Origin: Cryptomeria japonica
Lineage: Eukaryota; Streptophyta; Pinopsida; Cupressales; Cupressaceae
Direction: 5' to 3'
DNA: 64,000 bases
Assembly (NCBI RefSeq): GCF_030272615.1
Contig: NC_081406.1
Location: 238,626,422-238,690,421, forward strand
The notes beneath the pieces are model-generated. The model made no database searches. It saw only the letters and a program-made list of their open reading frames with translations, and was not told the DNA's origin. This document shows, piece by piece, positions 46,925 to 58,243 of the stretch. Position 1 is the stretch's first letter. Each line of letters starts with the position of its first letter. Position numbers and translations under genes: made by a program.

Positions 46925-47173
46925 CACAAATAGCCAAAGAAAAAAATAACTGCATCAAAGCAGAACTATCACGACCAACACCTCCAATCCCAGCTGTCTG
47001 AGATTACCTTTAGAGAAACCATTTGTATTAATCTTAAAAACACCTTGAGGAGGGAGTATCCAATGACCCTCTTTGTTAACCCTATGAGAAGGAGGTGTTT
47101 TAGGAGGACAAGGCTGAGATTTAGAATTAAAAGAGACCAACAAATTACCCACATCCAAATTCAGAACAACCAC
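46925..47173 (-). pseudogene. LINE RNase H fragment C
   Basis: The frame reads a proline-rich lead and then HWILPPQGVFKINTNGFSKG, which is the opening of a LINE RNase H domain (W-x-x-P-P-x-G-x-x-K-x-N-x-D-G), here with Asn in place of the catalytic Asp. It is a short fragment cut on both sides, about 540 bp downstream of the GRAS gene stop codon, and not obviously continuous with LINE B. Confidence 0.7.
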
Positions 47174-47714
47174 AAGATTCAGTAAAGCAAAAAGTTGATC
47201 TAGAGATCACTTATTGGCAAGAGTCTTCTAAAGTGAAGTCAACATGTTATGTCAATTGTAATCAAAACTTTATTTTAGAATTATTTTATTATTATATATT
47301 TAAAAATATAGATTTTATGTGTGATTTTTATTTTATGGAAATAAGTTTCGCTATAATGTCTATCACGACAATTTGAATAAGCATATATCTAAATCACACA
47401 AGACACTTTCATGAAACAATCAGAAATCTAGTCCATTAAAAATCATCTGAAATGTCTATGAGATTTGAAACATGTTAGATAATCTTATAATAGAGACCAC
47501 CAAATCGAACACAACTAAACTGGCTCCAAAATCATGATGTCGTACAACGCAAAACTTTTGTGTTATGTAGACAGAAAAATTGCAGAATAGACTCACAATA
47601 GCTGTGAGAATAGCTGTGAGACTCGACAGAAATGTTGCAGCCACTGTGCCTCTATATATAACACGAAAACAATAGTCAAAACGTTTTTGACCAACTCCAT
47701 CAATTGTACTCTAC
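47174..47714. other. Probable 3' untranslated and intergenic stretch of the GRAS gene
   Basis: AT-rich sequence follows the GRAS stop codon on the minus strand and runs to the LINE fragment. Short frames only. No clear poly(A) signal was pinned down. Confidence 0.5.
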
Positions 47715-49070
47715 TCATGAGATTCCACTGTTTGCTCCGAGCGGACCTGGGGAAGGTGTATCCCAGACATAAACACACAACAAAGGAATTGAAGCCCATG
47801 TCAGACAAAGCCCACCATCTCCCCGCCCTTCTAGGCCATAGTATTTTCCTGCTTGACGAGAAATCAATGCCCTGGCTTGGAATCTATTCTCCTCGCTTAA
47901 AACACCAAATTTAAAACCAGACTGAAATGCAACGTCCGTGACGTTCAATCCTTTTTCTTGGCACACCAATGCACGCATTACCATTGGCGCGGTGAACGTT
48001 CTCTCTATCATTGCTCTCGCAAGCAGATGTTCTGCCACTTCCGCTTCCAAAGAGTCTACCATGGCGCAAGAGTATTGCAAGCACTGAACAAAACGGCTGA
48101 AAAAATAGGTGCTTTCATATTCGTATGGAGCTCCCAGTCCCACAGTAAGAATAGCATGACGGAGACAACTGATCCCATGAATGAATTCTGAGACCTTCGC
48201 TTTGCTTCTTCGCATCGACATGTGAGGAAGCTCAATCATGCAGTTCGCCATTACAATCTCTTCCTCCTCTAAACAAATGCTTTTCAAATCCTTCAATTCC
48301 TTTTCGTGGAAAGCAAAAGGAATCCCAAGAGATTCTGCATACTCACACAACCTTCTTCCTGTCTGCATTGCCATCAATTTATCCTCCCCCCACTTAATTG
48401 CAGTGATCCTCAAGTGCCCAACTGCAATTTTGTTATAATTCAACGCTTCCATTAGAGGTGGCCATTGCATGCCTTCCATAATGTCAAAATCGACAATATG
48501 GATTCTTTTCCTGCTATTTTTATCATGGCTTGCACCCATCAGAGCCTCCATTATGCTTTGATTTGCAGTGAAATGGGCCATTCTGATGTAAGGGCATGCT
48601 TGGTGAAGCAAACTAAAAGCTCCCATAAAATGCTCTGATCTCCTTAGACTCACTAAGTCCACCTTCCTTTGACCCACAGGGCTAATCCACTGAATAAGAC
48701 TATTATATAAGTAAAAAGATACCCTCTCCATGACAGAACCAGTGGGAGAAACCAGTTCTCGCAACCTGCAAAGGGTAACCTCAGCAACATCAGAGGCTCC
48801 ATCTGAAATTCCTTGGGCACATGCAAGTAAGAGATGTAAAAGTCTCAATCCTCTGTATTCGTTTTCGCTTGAGCAATTGAAGAATCCCATAATTTCATGC
48901 TCAGAGCAACTGAAGTGCCCCTGATGATTCTGCTCATCTATCGTTCTATCAACCTTCTCTTGATCATCACTCTCGGGCGTCGAATCCAAACACGGTAGTT
49001 CTTCTGTTGCATCAATGTCCTCCAAAACAGCATCCCAGTTAAACTCATCAAGGCATAAGCATTCTTCCAT
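47715..49070 (-). CDS. GRAS-family transcription regulator, NSP2/SCL26-like, 451 aa
   Basis: This is the one clear host gene, a single open exon, as is usual for GRAS genes. The start is the ATG at 49070 (MEECLCLDEFNWDAVLEDID); the frame is open further upstream but has no earlier ATG that I could find. Domains, numbered from this Met: acidic N-terminus (1-70), LHRI (about 75-110, LRLLHLLLACAQGI), VHIID (about 190-212, IHIVDFDIMEGMQWPPLMEAL), PFYRE-like and LHRII parts, and a terminal SAW motif (about 420-436, WASIPLLCVYVW). The VDFDIMEGMQW and LVSPTGSVMERV stretches are close to NSP2, a nuclear regulator of symbiosis and strigolactone genes. The family is confident; the NSP2 subclade is likely. 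Untranslated sequence on both sides carries no other gene. Confidence 0.9.
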   Translation of the reverse strand: MEECLCLDEFNWDAVLEDIDATEELPCLDSTPESDDQEKVDRTIDEQNHQGHFSCSEHEIMGFFNCSSENEYRGLRLLHLLLACAQGISDGASDVAEVTLCRLRELVSPTGSVMERVSFYLYNSLIQWISPVGQRKVDLVSLRRSEHFMGAFSLLHQACPYIRMAHFTANQSIMEALMGASHDKNSRKRIHIVDFDIMEGMQWPPLMEALNYNKIAVGHLRITAIKWGEDKLMAMQTGRRLCEYAESLGIPFAFHEKELKDLKSICLEEEEIVMANCMIELPHMSMRRSKAKVSEFIHGISCLRHAILTVGLGAPYEYESTYFFSRFVQCLQYSCAMVDSLEAEVAEHLLARAMIERTFTAPMVMRALVCQEKGLNVTDVAFQSGFKFGVLSEENRFQARALISRQAGKYYGLEGRGDGGLCLTWASIPLLCVYVWDTPSPGPLGANSGIS

Positions 49071-49394
49071 TTCGTTTCTCTTAATCACTGTAATCAAAGT
49101 CACTACACCAAACAGGACATAGATAAAATGGTAATGGAAAATTGAATGGTTGAGTGAGGTAGATAAATATTCAAAGACGACTTTGTAGCTTACTGGTGTG
49201 AAAAGGGTTTCAATTTTGGAAATAGCTAAGCGCTGTGCTCTTTAAGTACCGTCTTTTACGCCGCACGTTTTACTTAAAGTCGCGGCCCACAACTACATCT
49301 TACGTAGTAGGCTTACATCACTTTAGTCTGCTTTCCCTCACGTATACCAATTTAAGATCAATAACTCACCGCGGTAATATATTTCTTAGGTGTA

Positions 49395-49873
49395 GGGGAG
49401 AGGACTTAGTAGTTGCGCACCTTAATTTCATGGTCCTCAAAAGTTTGTGGAAATTTCAAATCACTCCCAATTTTTTATAGCAGCTTACTTGGCAAGTCTC
49501 TTGCTTATAACTAAGGTTTCAGGGTCACATCATCAAATATGGTGATACATCAGCATGCTTTTTGCCAAGGTATCCAAAACGGTCCCAAAAAAAAGTGAGA
49601 CCAATAGTCTTGCAAAAGAGACCCTTATACTTGTGCCGCTGATGTGGCATCACATGATTGGTTGTTTTTTCCAACTAATAGTACATTTCATAGCAATAAC
49701 AACTTTAAAGTTACAACTATTGGTACAATGTATTGTAATTATTAATATATAAACACACAAAAATTGATATTTTATGTTTCAAACAATAGATTTTATTTTT
49801 ACTATTATTGGAGCAAAAAGTATCAACAACCCTCACAACTATTCATACATGCTCAACTATTGGTGCTCTTCCC
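49395..49873. mobile_element. MITE-like repeat, copy 2, upstream of the GRAS gene
   Basis: The left end GGGAGAGGACTTAGTAGTT and right end (reverse complement GGGAAGAGCACCAATAGTT) pair as imperfect inverted repeats, about 15 of 24 positions. The body matches copy 1 (44844-45250). It starts about 325 bp upstream of the GRAS start codon, so it could lie in or near the promoter. Confidence 0.65.
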
Positions 49874-50077
49874 TTAATAGTGAAATTTCCATACCCATCT
49901 CAGTTCAAATCGGCAATGGCAATGGGGCTCTTTAAACAACACCCCATAGCCTCCCTACAGCCCTATGCTTCCTATGCTTCTATATATCGTATGCAGTATG
50001 CGGGCAAGTACACCTTTGTAACATGCACCCCCTCCTCTCTCTGGCTCGACTTCCTATACCCACCAGTGCAAAAAGCA

Positions 50078-52940
50078 AAATGGGATTTGAAAGGAGAGTG
50101 TTGTCTCGCCAGCATGCTAGCGCGCCCCACCTCCCCCCTCAACCCTACGAAAATTCATATTTTTTTAATATATATTTTTTTAACTGTAATTTATTTATAT
50201 TATATTTTTTATTTATTAGTATTTATATTATAATTTGTAATTTATTTATATTTTTTTAACTTTAATTTATTTATAATATATTTTTTTTAATAAATACCCA
50301 ATGCTTCATGACATAATCAACTAACATTGCAAAAATTGATAACCATGCCTTAGGAAATGTTATGAAAAAAACACCACCACAAAGGGGGTACATCAAAGAA
50401 ATCAAAGCTTAGGATGTCATATGCCTCCATTAAAATATTACTACATATTCTATGATAATATTTAAGGAAAAGAAGAGAGAGTGAGATTTTCAAATAAAGA
50501 TGCATATACCTCCCAAAAGAAGGAGAGGAGATCCTAAAACAAGGATACCTTAATGCAAGTTGTCATTGCCTCCAAATATATATGTGGTGACAACCACATT
50601 AGATACTATTATGTTTCTACCATTAAAAAAATATAATAAAAAAAAAAAGAATAGTTGTGCATGAGATTGTACCGCCATGAATAACAATGGCATCCCATAT
50701 AGAGTTACAAATGTTCCATAGTGAGGAGCAACATAATACAAAAACATTTATCTAGAAGGGATGGGACAAAGGTGAAACCCATTGTCACTTGTCATATGAA
50801 TAATCCCAAATTTAAAGATTTGCTATATTTTACGGGCTTCAAAGCTTGGCATTCATTGGTGGATTGACCAAGCACTTGATAATATGAACAAAAATAAATA
50901 TTTGTTTGATTATGTTCATGAAATTTCTTACGTTTTAGAGGAGGAAGAGTAAGCAAGAAGACTTTAAGAAGCCTCAATATAATATACTCTTGTGTAGATA
51001 GAAGATGAGGAGAAGAAGGTTATCCTTTCCCTTGTGAATAAAGGTTTAATCACTCATGAGAAGGGATTGTATTAGATTCAATTGGTCCATGTTGGGTGAA
51101 ACCTAAAAAGGCCCAATAATCATCTAGACATGTGTTATAAGTAGGAGTTGAAAATAGAATTAGATTGAGCTCACACAAATGAAACAATAGGCTCCTTTGA
51201 TGCCTCAAGTGTCAATTTTGGGACTTTGTATTTCCCAATAAATGAGGGTGTAAATCTTATGAACCCATTCATCGTCTAAGAAGGAAGCCTTAGTTAATTG
51301 AGAACTATCAATAAGAGACAATGTGTCTACTTTGGTTGAAGATGGAACCATAGAGTTAGGAGGATATTTAGATCCTACTTCTATTTGTAAACAACTTTCA
51401 GCTTGCATTGTCTATAGTATATTTTCATATGTCAATTTTATCATGTGATGAAGAGTAGACAGAGCTACTTGCATGGCCTGACATGAAAGAGTGTAGGTAG
51501 ATTCACAAGTCCTATCATAACTGGTAATGTGATTGTGTCTAACAATCATCTACCCATGTTATCAAAGAAATGAATAAAAATAGGTATATGCCACAAAAAT
51601 TAAGGCCTAATCCATTATTTGTTTTAGTTGTACCTTATTCCAATTCTATTAATGATGACCAAAATCATAATAGAATTATATTAATTTCGAACTTCTAAAG
51701 AAGGTAACTCATTTGGTGAGAATATTATGTCCATCTTTGTTGCATGCATACAATCAAACATGGTTGATACATCATTTGGTCTAATAGAAGAAGGGACGAG
51801 TACCTTCTATAAGGCCACCTGGAGAAACTAATGGTATGTAGGCGAGATTTGAACCAATTCCCAGATGGAGATCTTAGCAGTAGTAGCATGAAGCTACTCA
51901 ACAAGATCATACTCCTTACCAACATGTAATGAAAGATGAGGAGGGAGGAAGAAAATTTTGAGGAGGAACAATTGTTTCTTGTTTATTTTCTTCTTGTTAC
52001 AAGTGTTGTATGTGTAACTGGCTATATGATAATGAGGTGGCTAAAACACATTTGGATTAATGTTCATATTTTGAGTAAGTTATTTTCAGAGTTTAGAAAT
52101 TAACCAAGTGGTTGAGAAGGATTTTTAACTCCTGTAATAGTAATAACCTTTTTGGTTTTAGGTTGTGGAACATCTTGTTAAAGATGAACAACAATCAACA
52201 ATTTCACAAGCTCATTTGTATGACCGAAAACATAAATTATATTGACTAGAATTTGATTATGTTATTTATTCACCAACACTTCATCTATAGAAGAGAGAGT
52301 ATTGATATCAATGTCTTGTACCAAAATATCCTCATGATTAAGACAAATTGTGGGAAAGGGAAAAGACTATTAGTGATATTATATTGATACTATTAGTGAC
52401 ATAACATTTAATCCCCTCTCCTTCTTTTGGAAGGTGTGTGCATCTTTATTTGAAGATCCCAATCTCTCTTCTTTTCCTTAAAATATTATCATAGAATATG
52501 TACTAATATTTTAATGGAGGCATATGACATCCTAAGCTTTGATTTCTTTGATGTACCCCCTTTATGGTGGTGTTTTTTTCATAACATCCCCTTAGGCATG
52601 GTTATCAATTTTTGCAATGTTAGTTGATTATGCCATGAAGCATTGGATATTTATTAAAAAATATATAATATAAATAAATTAAAGGTAAAAAATATAAATA
52701 AATTACAAATTATAATATAAAAATTAATAAATAAAAAATATAATATAAATAAATTACAGTTTAAAAAATATATTTTAAAAAAATTATACAAAAAATATCT
52801 TAAAATTTTACTAAAAATACCTTATCGTTTCCCTGCGTAACTGTGAATTTTTGCAAGGTGAGGTGAGGTGAGGTGGGGTGGGGGGGGGGGGAGGTGCCAG
52901 CATGCTGGCGAGACAGTGCTCCCCTTTCAAACCCCATTTT
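50078..52940. mobile_element. Element with long inverted arms (foldback or MULE-like)
   Basis: The left arm (50078-50533) and right arm (52411-52940) are reverse complements over about 450-530 bp, from AATGGGATTTGAAAGG at the outside through GCCAGCATGCT to CCAAAAGAAGGAGAGG at the inside; a low-complexity insert lengthens the right arm. The 1.9-kb middle has only short frames; one minus-strand frame at 50792-50977 has a weak zinc-knuckle-like CSYYQVLGQSTNEC. No transposase is seen, so it is non-autonomous. Long arms suggest a foldback or Mutator-like element; the family is not certain. Confidence 0.7.
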
Positions 52941-54042
52941 CTAGTGTGGCTAGGACAAGTGGGTTGGGCTTCATAAAATACCTTCACAACATCTACTAGA
53001 GTTCAATCCTTCAGTTTTTGTCACACGTCATTATTTGCATATGATGTGATCTTCAAAAAGACGTGAATACATTTTGTACATATTTTTTTAATGTTATATC
53101 AATTGAATTGTGTGTAGTCAAGCAACTAGGTGCATCTCTTTCCTTTTCTTATTTTTATATTCAAATTTTTAAAATATTACAGTTTTAAAAATATATTTTA
53201 AAAAAATTATACAAAAAATATCTTAAAATTTACTAAAAATACCTTGTCGTTGCCCTGTGTAACTGCAAATTTTTGCAAGGTGAGGTGAGGTGGGGTGGGG
53301 TGGGGTGGGGTGGGGTGGGGGAGAGGGGAGGTGCCAGCATGCTAGCAAGACAGTGCTCCCCTTTCAAACCCCATTTTCTAGTGTGGCTAGGACAAGTGGG
53401 TTGGGCTTCATAAAATACCTTCACAACATCTACTAGAGTTCAATCCTTCAGTTTTTGTCACACGTCATTATTTGCATATGATGTGATCTTCAAAAAGACG
53501 TGAATACATTTTGTACATATTTTTTTAATGTTATATCAATTGAATTGTGTGTAGTCAAGCAACTAGGAGCATCTCTTTCCTTTTCTTATTTTTATATTCA
53601 AAATTTTAAAATATTACAGTTTAAAAAATATATTTTAAAAAAATTATACAAAAAATATCTTAAAATTTTACTAAAAATACCTTGTCGTTGCCCTGCATAA
53701 CTGCGAATTTTTGCAAGGTGAGGTGAGGTGGGGTGGAGTGGGGTGGGGGAGAGGGGAGGTGCCAGCATGCTAGCAAGACAGTGCTCCCCTTTCAAACCCC
53801 ATTTTCTAGTGTGGCTAGGACAAGTGGGTTGGGCTTCATAAAATACCTTCACAACATCTACTAGAGTTCAATCCTTCAGTTTTTGTCACATGTCATTATT
53901 TGCATATGATGTGATCTTCAAAAAGATGTGAATACATTTTGTACATATTTTTTTAATGTTATATCAATTGAATTGTGTGTAGTCAAGCAACTAGGTGCAT
54001 CTCTTTCCTTTTCTTATTTTTATATTCAAATTTTTAAAATAT
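52756..54042. repeat. Three tandem copies (~423-437 bp) of the right-arm end
   Basis: Units at 52756-53178, 53179-53615 and 53616-54042 each start ACAGTTT(T)AAAAA, pass through a GGTGGGGT-type run of varying length, then GCCAGCATGCT, then TTGGGCTTCATAAAATACC, and end in TTTTTAAAATAT. The copies are very alike apart from the G-rich runs. The first overlaps the right arm of the inverted-arm element. Confidence 0.92.
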
Positions 54043-54929
54043 CATATGAATTCTAATATAAAACACCAATCTCAACCTATTTAGTTTTTGGTATGAGAAA
54101 TATTCTTGATCAAAAAAAATTTTAGAGAAGTGATGATCTATATGAATTTTTTTTGGGTGAAATGATTATGATAAAAACATTTTCATTAAAATTTTGTAAT
54201 CAATAGTTACTGTGGTAGTCCAACTCTCTTTTGGGGTAGATTCAACAAAATTAGATCTTCAACTCTCTATTTTTCCAATTAAAGATATTTTTATTTTTAT
54301 AATAAATTACTAAAGATATTTTTATAGAAATATAAAAAACAATTGTACAATTTGAAGTCTAGAATCTAACAATATTAATCTAATAATTTAATTAATTTTA
54401 TTATTAATTTTTATTTGCATTATGAATAATTTGTTTTAATCAAACATAAGATTGATTGGAAATTTAAAATATATATTAAAATTTATTTGAATAAATTAAG
54501 AGAAAAATATGATAGACTAGATGAGAATTTGCTCTCTAAAGCAAATAATGCAATTCATGATGAGAATTATAGACACCCATTCTTTGAGTAAAAATCCTAG
54601 AACATCTATACAAATGTTGGGTGGCTTGAATTATATGATTTTCTCCAATAAATCACTATTAAATGCTTAAAGGACACAAATGAATTGAATTGATACACAA
54701 CCCCTTAGAAATCTAATAGATTCTAATAGATATTAGCTCTTATTCTACAATAATGACTCATACACATGAAAAAGGTATTTTGTAATCTGGTGTCATTCTT
54801 CAAATTTGAATGTGAAACATTGATCTTTGATCGAAGTCAAAAGATCGATGGTGATTTTAATTCAATTATAACCTTAGCCATAAGTCAAAAGTTACCCTAA
54901 CTAAAAACAATCTCTACTTGAACTCTAAA
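54043..54929. other. AT-rich intergenic DNA
   Basis: No gene, RNA or repeat of note was seen in this stretch of about 890 bp. Confidence 0.6.
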
Positions 54930-56090
54930 AGGGTAAGGTTTAGAGTTAGGGTTCCTAATAGGGTTAATATTGGTGTTAGTGTTAGTGTTAAATTATAGTA
55001 ACAATAAAATTAGGGTTACACTATAATTAGGGTTAGGGTTAGAGTTTAATTAGGGTTCAATAAAGATTATGGTTACTATTAGGACTAAGTTTAGTACTAG
55101 AGCTTGGGTTACTGTTATTATTAAGTTACTATGAGGGTATAATTAGGGTTATCCTATAATTAACATTATAGCTAGATTTAAATTAGAGTTTAAGTAGGTT
55201 TCAATCAGGGTTGGGCTTAGTATTAGGGTAACTTTAGAGTTTAATAATTAGGATTAGTGTTTAATTAGGATGAGGGTTAGAATTGAATTAGAATATGTGT
55301 TAGATATTAAATACACATTACAATTAGGGTTGGGGTTAAATAATATTAGGAGTAAGGTTAGAATTAGTGTCAAATCAGGGTTACAATTAGATTTTAAGTA
55401 GGACTTGATTAGGGTTAGGGTTAGTATAAAGGTTAAGGTTATGGTTTGGATTCAATTAGAGTTTAATTAGTAATAAGATTACAAAATGGGATAAACTTAG
55501 AATTGAAGTTAGGGTTATGGTGCAACTAGATATTAGGGATTAGTGTTCAATCTCTAACCCTAACCCTAATACTAACCCTAATTCTATCTCTAACCCTAAC
55601 CCTAACCCTAATTGTAACGTGATTTTTATATCTAATTGTTTAATCTCAACCCTAACCATAATCCTAAAATAATTCTATCTATAAGAATAACTCTAACCCT
55701 AATCCTAACCAAATCCATTACCCTAAACCTAGTAGTAATTCTATCTCTAACCCTAGCATTAACCACCCTTAAATCAAATTCTATCTATAACTATAACACT
55801 AACCCTAAACCTAATCCAATTAGAGTTTAGATTCGATTAGAGTAAGAGTTGATATAAATGTTAAGGTTTAATTATTTTAAGATTTTAATCAAGGTTAAAT
55901 TAGATAGGATTATTGTTTAATTAAGTTTAGGGTTAGATTTTGATTAGAATTATGGTTATGACGAGGATTCAACTAGGGTTAGGGATTAATTAGAATTAGG
56001 CCTCTATAATTATGATTAGGGTAAGTGGTAGATTTAACCTTTAATTTGGGATGCCATTCAATTAGGGTTAGAGTAAAATTATGGTTAGGG
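54930..56090. repeat. Degenerate telomere-like repeat (TTAGGG type), strand switching
   Basis: Broken copies of TTAGGGTT dominate about 54940-55545, then the complementary CCCTAA sense from about 55550 to 55820, then the G-rich sense again to about 56090. The cleanest run is TAACCCTAACCCTAACCCTA at 55591-55610. The unit is the six-base TTAGGG and not the usual plant seven-base TTTAGGG. It is an internal, decayed array, not a chromosome end. Confidence 0.85.
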
Positions 56091-56211
56091 ATCATAATTA
56101 TAATATAATATTATTATTATATATTAATATAATTATATATATTTTGTAATGCTATATAATTATATAATATAATAATTTATTTAATCTCTTTTTTGTTACA
56201 TTGTGATTTCT

Positions 56212-56356
56212 ACTAGCTTATATATATTTAATAATACATATAGAATAAGATGAGAGATATACTTCTTGAGGCACGTATTGCACTTTAATATGATAAATTG
56301 ATTAAAAATAGGTTCCTCGAGATTCTATATATATTATTAAATATATATAAGCTAGT
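56212..56356. repeat. Hairpin element with 35-bp arms
   Basis: The arm 56212-56246 starts ACTAGCTTATATATATTTAA and pairs with 56322-56356 at 34 of 35 positions, around a 75-base loop. It may be a tiny MITE (TA on both sides is compatible with a Tc1/mariner-type target) or a hairpin RNA source. No coding sequence. Confidence 0.75.
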
Positions 56357-56803
56357 AATGACCCATGTACATAAATCTTTGTAGGTAGAATTCTTATGGT
56401 TATCTTTGTCATGTTAGAATTTTTGTGTAAAATAATAAATTCCTTAAGTAATGTTGTTTATAATGTTCAATTAGGTTTTACTTGACAACCTACCTATAAA
56501 AATATGTTTGTGTTGAGATTAATTTCTATAAATATCTAAATGGGTCACTTTATATCTAAATTTGTTAAATGACACACACCCCTTGTGTCATCTATGTTAA
56601 CCTACTCCACCTATTACAATTTGATAGTCCTCTTATCACAAGATTAGAGAGTGCCATCTTTCTTCTCCTTACATTAAACCTATTCACAACAATACAAATG
56701 AGGCCTCATCTATTATAAAGAGGAAGTTGATTCTATAGCTAATAGTGGTGTTCCACTACCTAAATCTTAGGGTACATTAGTTTTAAACCTTATTTGAGGG
56801 TAA

Positions 56804-58243
56804 TGTTGGCATTTTTGTGTCAGACCTTGTAGGCATCGATTCCGGGAATTCCATGTAACTAACATTTCATGTTAGTTAATACCGGTAACATGTCATGTTA
56901 TTGGTCTCAGCAGAGTTAGCTGCTTCTTCATAGTTTTACAAAGTCATATAACACGAGGGTTATATGATGTGTCAATACTCAGTTGTGTTATTGATCACTG
57001 AGACTGAGTCGTGTTATTGACCACCGATGGGAGGGGCTCCCAGTCATAAGCGAGCCCCAGTTCTTTTTCAAGTGTATCGGATCAGTCGCCCAACTCACTT
57101 AGGTTCAATCGGCTAGAGGAGCTCCCGGTTGTCAGTGGGCCGATTTCCCCCTTCCTCTTACCAGTAGCTGGATTTTCGAACGTAGCAAGCAAAGGCTGCG
57201 GAATAATAATTTTCAAAGGCAAGGAGTATCTCCTCTCTTATCCCACGAAGTGGAACAAATGCATCAAAGAGGCCCTGGGATAAGAGAAGTCAAAGGCAGG
57301 TAGACTTTTGGCTTATCCTACGAGGTGAAACAAAGAGAAAAACTTATCCCACAAGATAAGGAAATAAAGAAGACAAAGTAAAGTGAAAGGCTTTCTCTTA
57401 TCCCATAGGGAAAAGATGGTCACAAAGAGATGGTGCGAGATAAGAAGAAAACAGAAACTACAAAGCATTTTGCTTATCCCATGGGATAAATTAGAGGACA
57501 CAAATGGCCCACAGGATAAGAACAAAGCACGCAAAGACCTTAAGGATTATCCCATGAGGTTGAGAAAAGACATCAAAGGTCCCGTGGGATAAGGAAATAA
57601 GAGTAAATCAAAGAAACTCTTATCCCACGAGAAGAAAAAAAGACACGAGTGGTCCCACAGAATAACAAAAGAAAAGCAAAATTCTTATCCTGCGACGATA
57701 AAAAGGACCCGTAGAGATGATGCGCGGTAAGAATACAGTGCAATCAGCAGTCAACACAACCACTAAGGCATGGACCCAGGGTGCCATGTCAGCCACCCAT
57801 GGCCGTTGGATCTTCATAAAGCCCGATCCAACGATGATGTTTTAATCTTCAATTGGGCTTTTGAGCACACTTACATGGTGAGATCTCACGCGTCCAACTG
57901 CGCACAAGATCTTAGATCAACAACCGATTTTCAAACTTGCAGTCACCATTAGCATTTAAACTCTTTTGTAGGTGCTGGTTGTCGACCCAATGGTAGAGGT
58001 CATTTTTTGCTCAGCCAGTGCCCGATTTTGGACCCAATCTCACTACAACCACCAGATTTTGATGCCAAATGCCAGACATGATACCTATTCATGATTCCAA
58101 ATGCAACCCATTCCTCTTCAACGCAGTTTGAAGACTTTTTATACCTACAGACGCCATCCAATACACAAAGACACATCCAGATGCAGGGTTTTCCCTGATT
58201 TGCAGAGATATTTTCTCTTCCAAAGGAAGAGAACACTCCCAAA
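56804..58243 (+). repeat. LTR-like region with alternating CTTATCCCA motifs
   Basis: It opens TGTTGGCATTTTTGTG, a typical LTR start, but no paired copy is in the window. From 57232 to 57735 the motif CTTATCCCA and its complement TGGGATAAG alternate about 14 times at 35-40 bp steps. This could be the first part of a 2638-bp LTR ending at 59441, or a remnant of another element next to an LTR that starts at 58244 (TGTTACTATT). The sequence alone does not decide. Confidence 0.5.

Noticed and set aside
47991-48006. miR171-like GGCGCGGT stretch in the GRAS gene
   Set aside because: On the mRNA strand it resembles the microRNA itself and not its target site, and the match is short.
47958-48924. Plus-strand frames antisense to the GRAS gene
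   Set aside because: Shadows of the GRAS coding sequence, which has clear family motifs on the minus strand.
50792-50977. Zinc-knuckle-like minus-strand frame in the inverted-arm element
   Set aside because: The spacing is off and one expected Cys is Tyr; too weak to call a gag remnant.
55636-55830. Plus-strand frame in the telomere-like block
   Set aside because: A repetitive Asn/Pro/Leu peptide read from CCCTAA units; not a gene.
54930-56090. True chromosome end
   Set aside because: Units are decayed, change strand twice, and have transposons on both sides.
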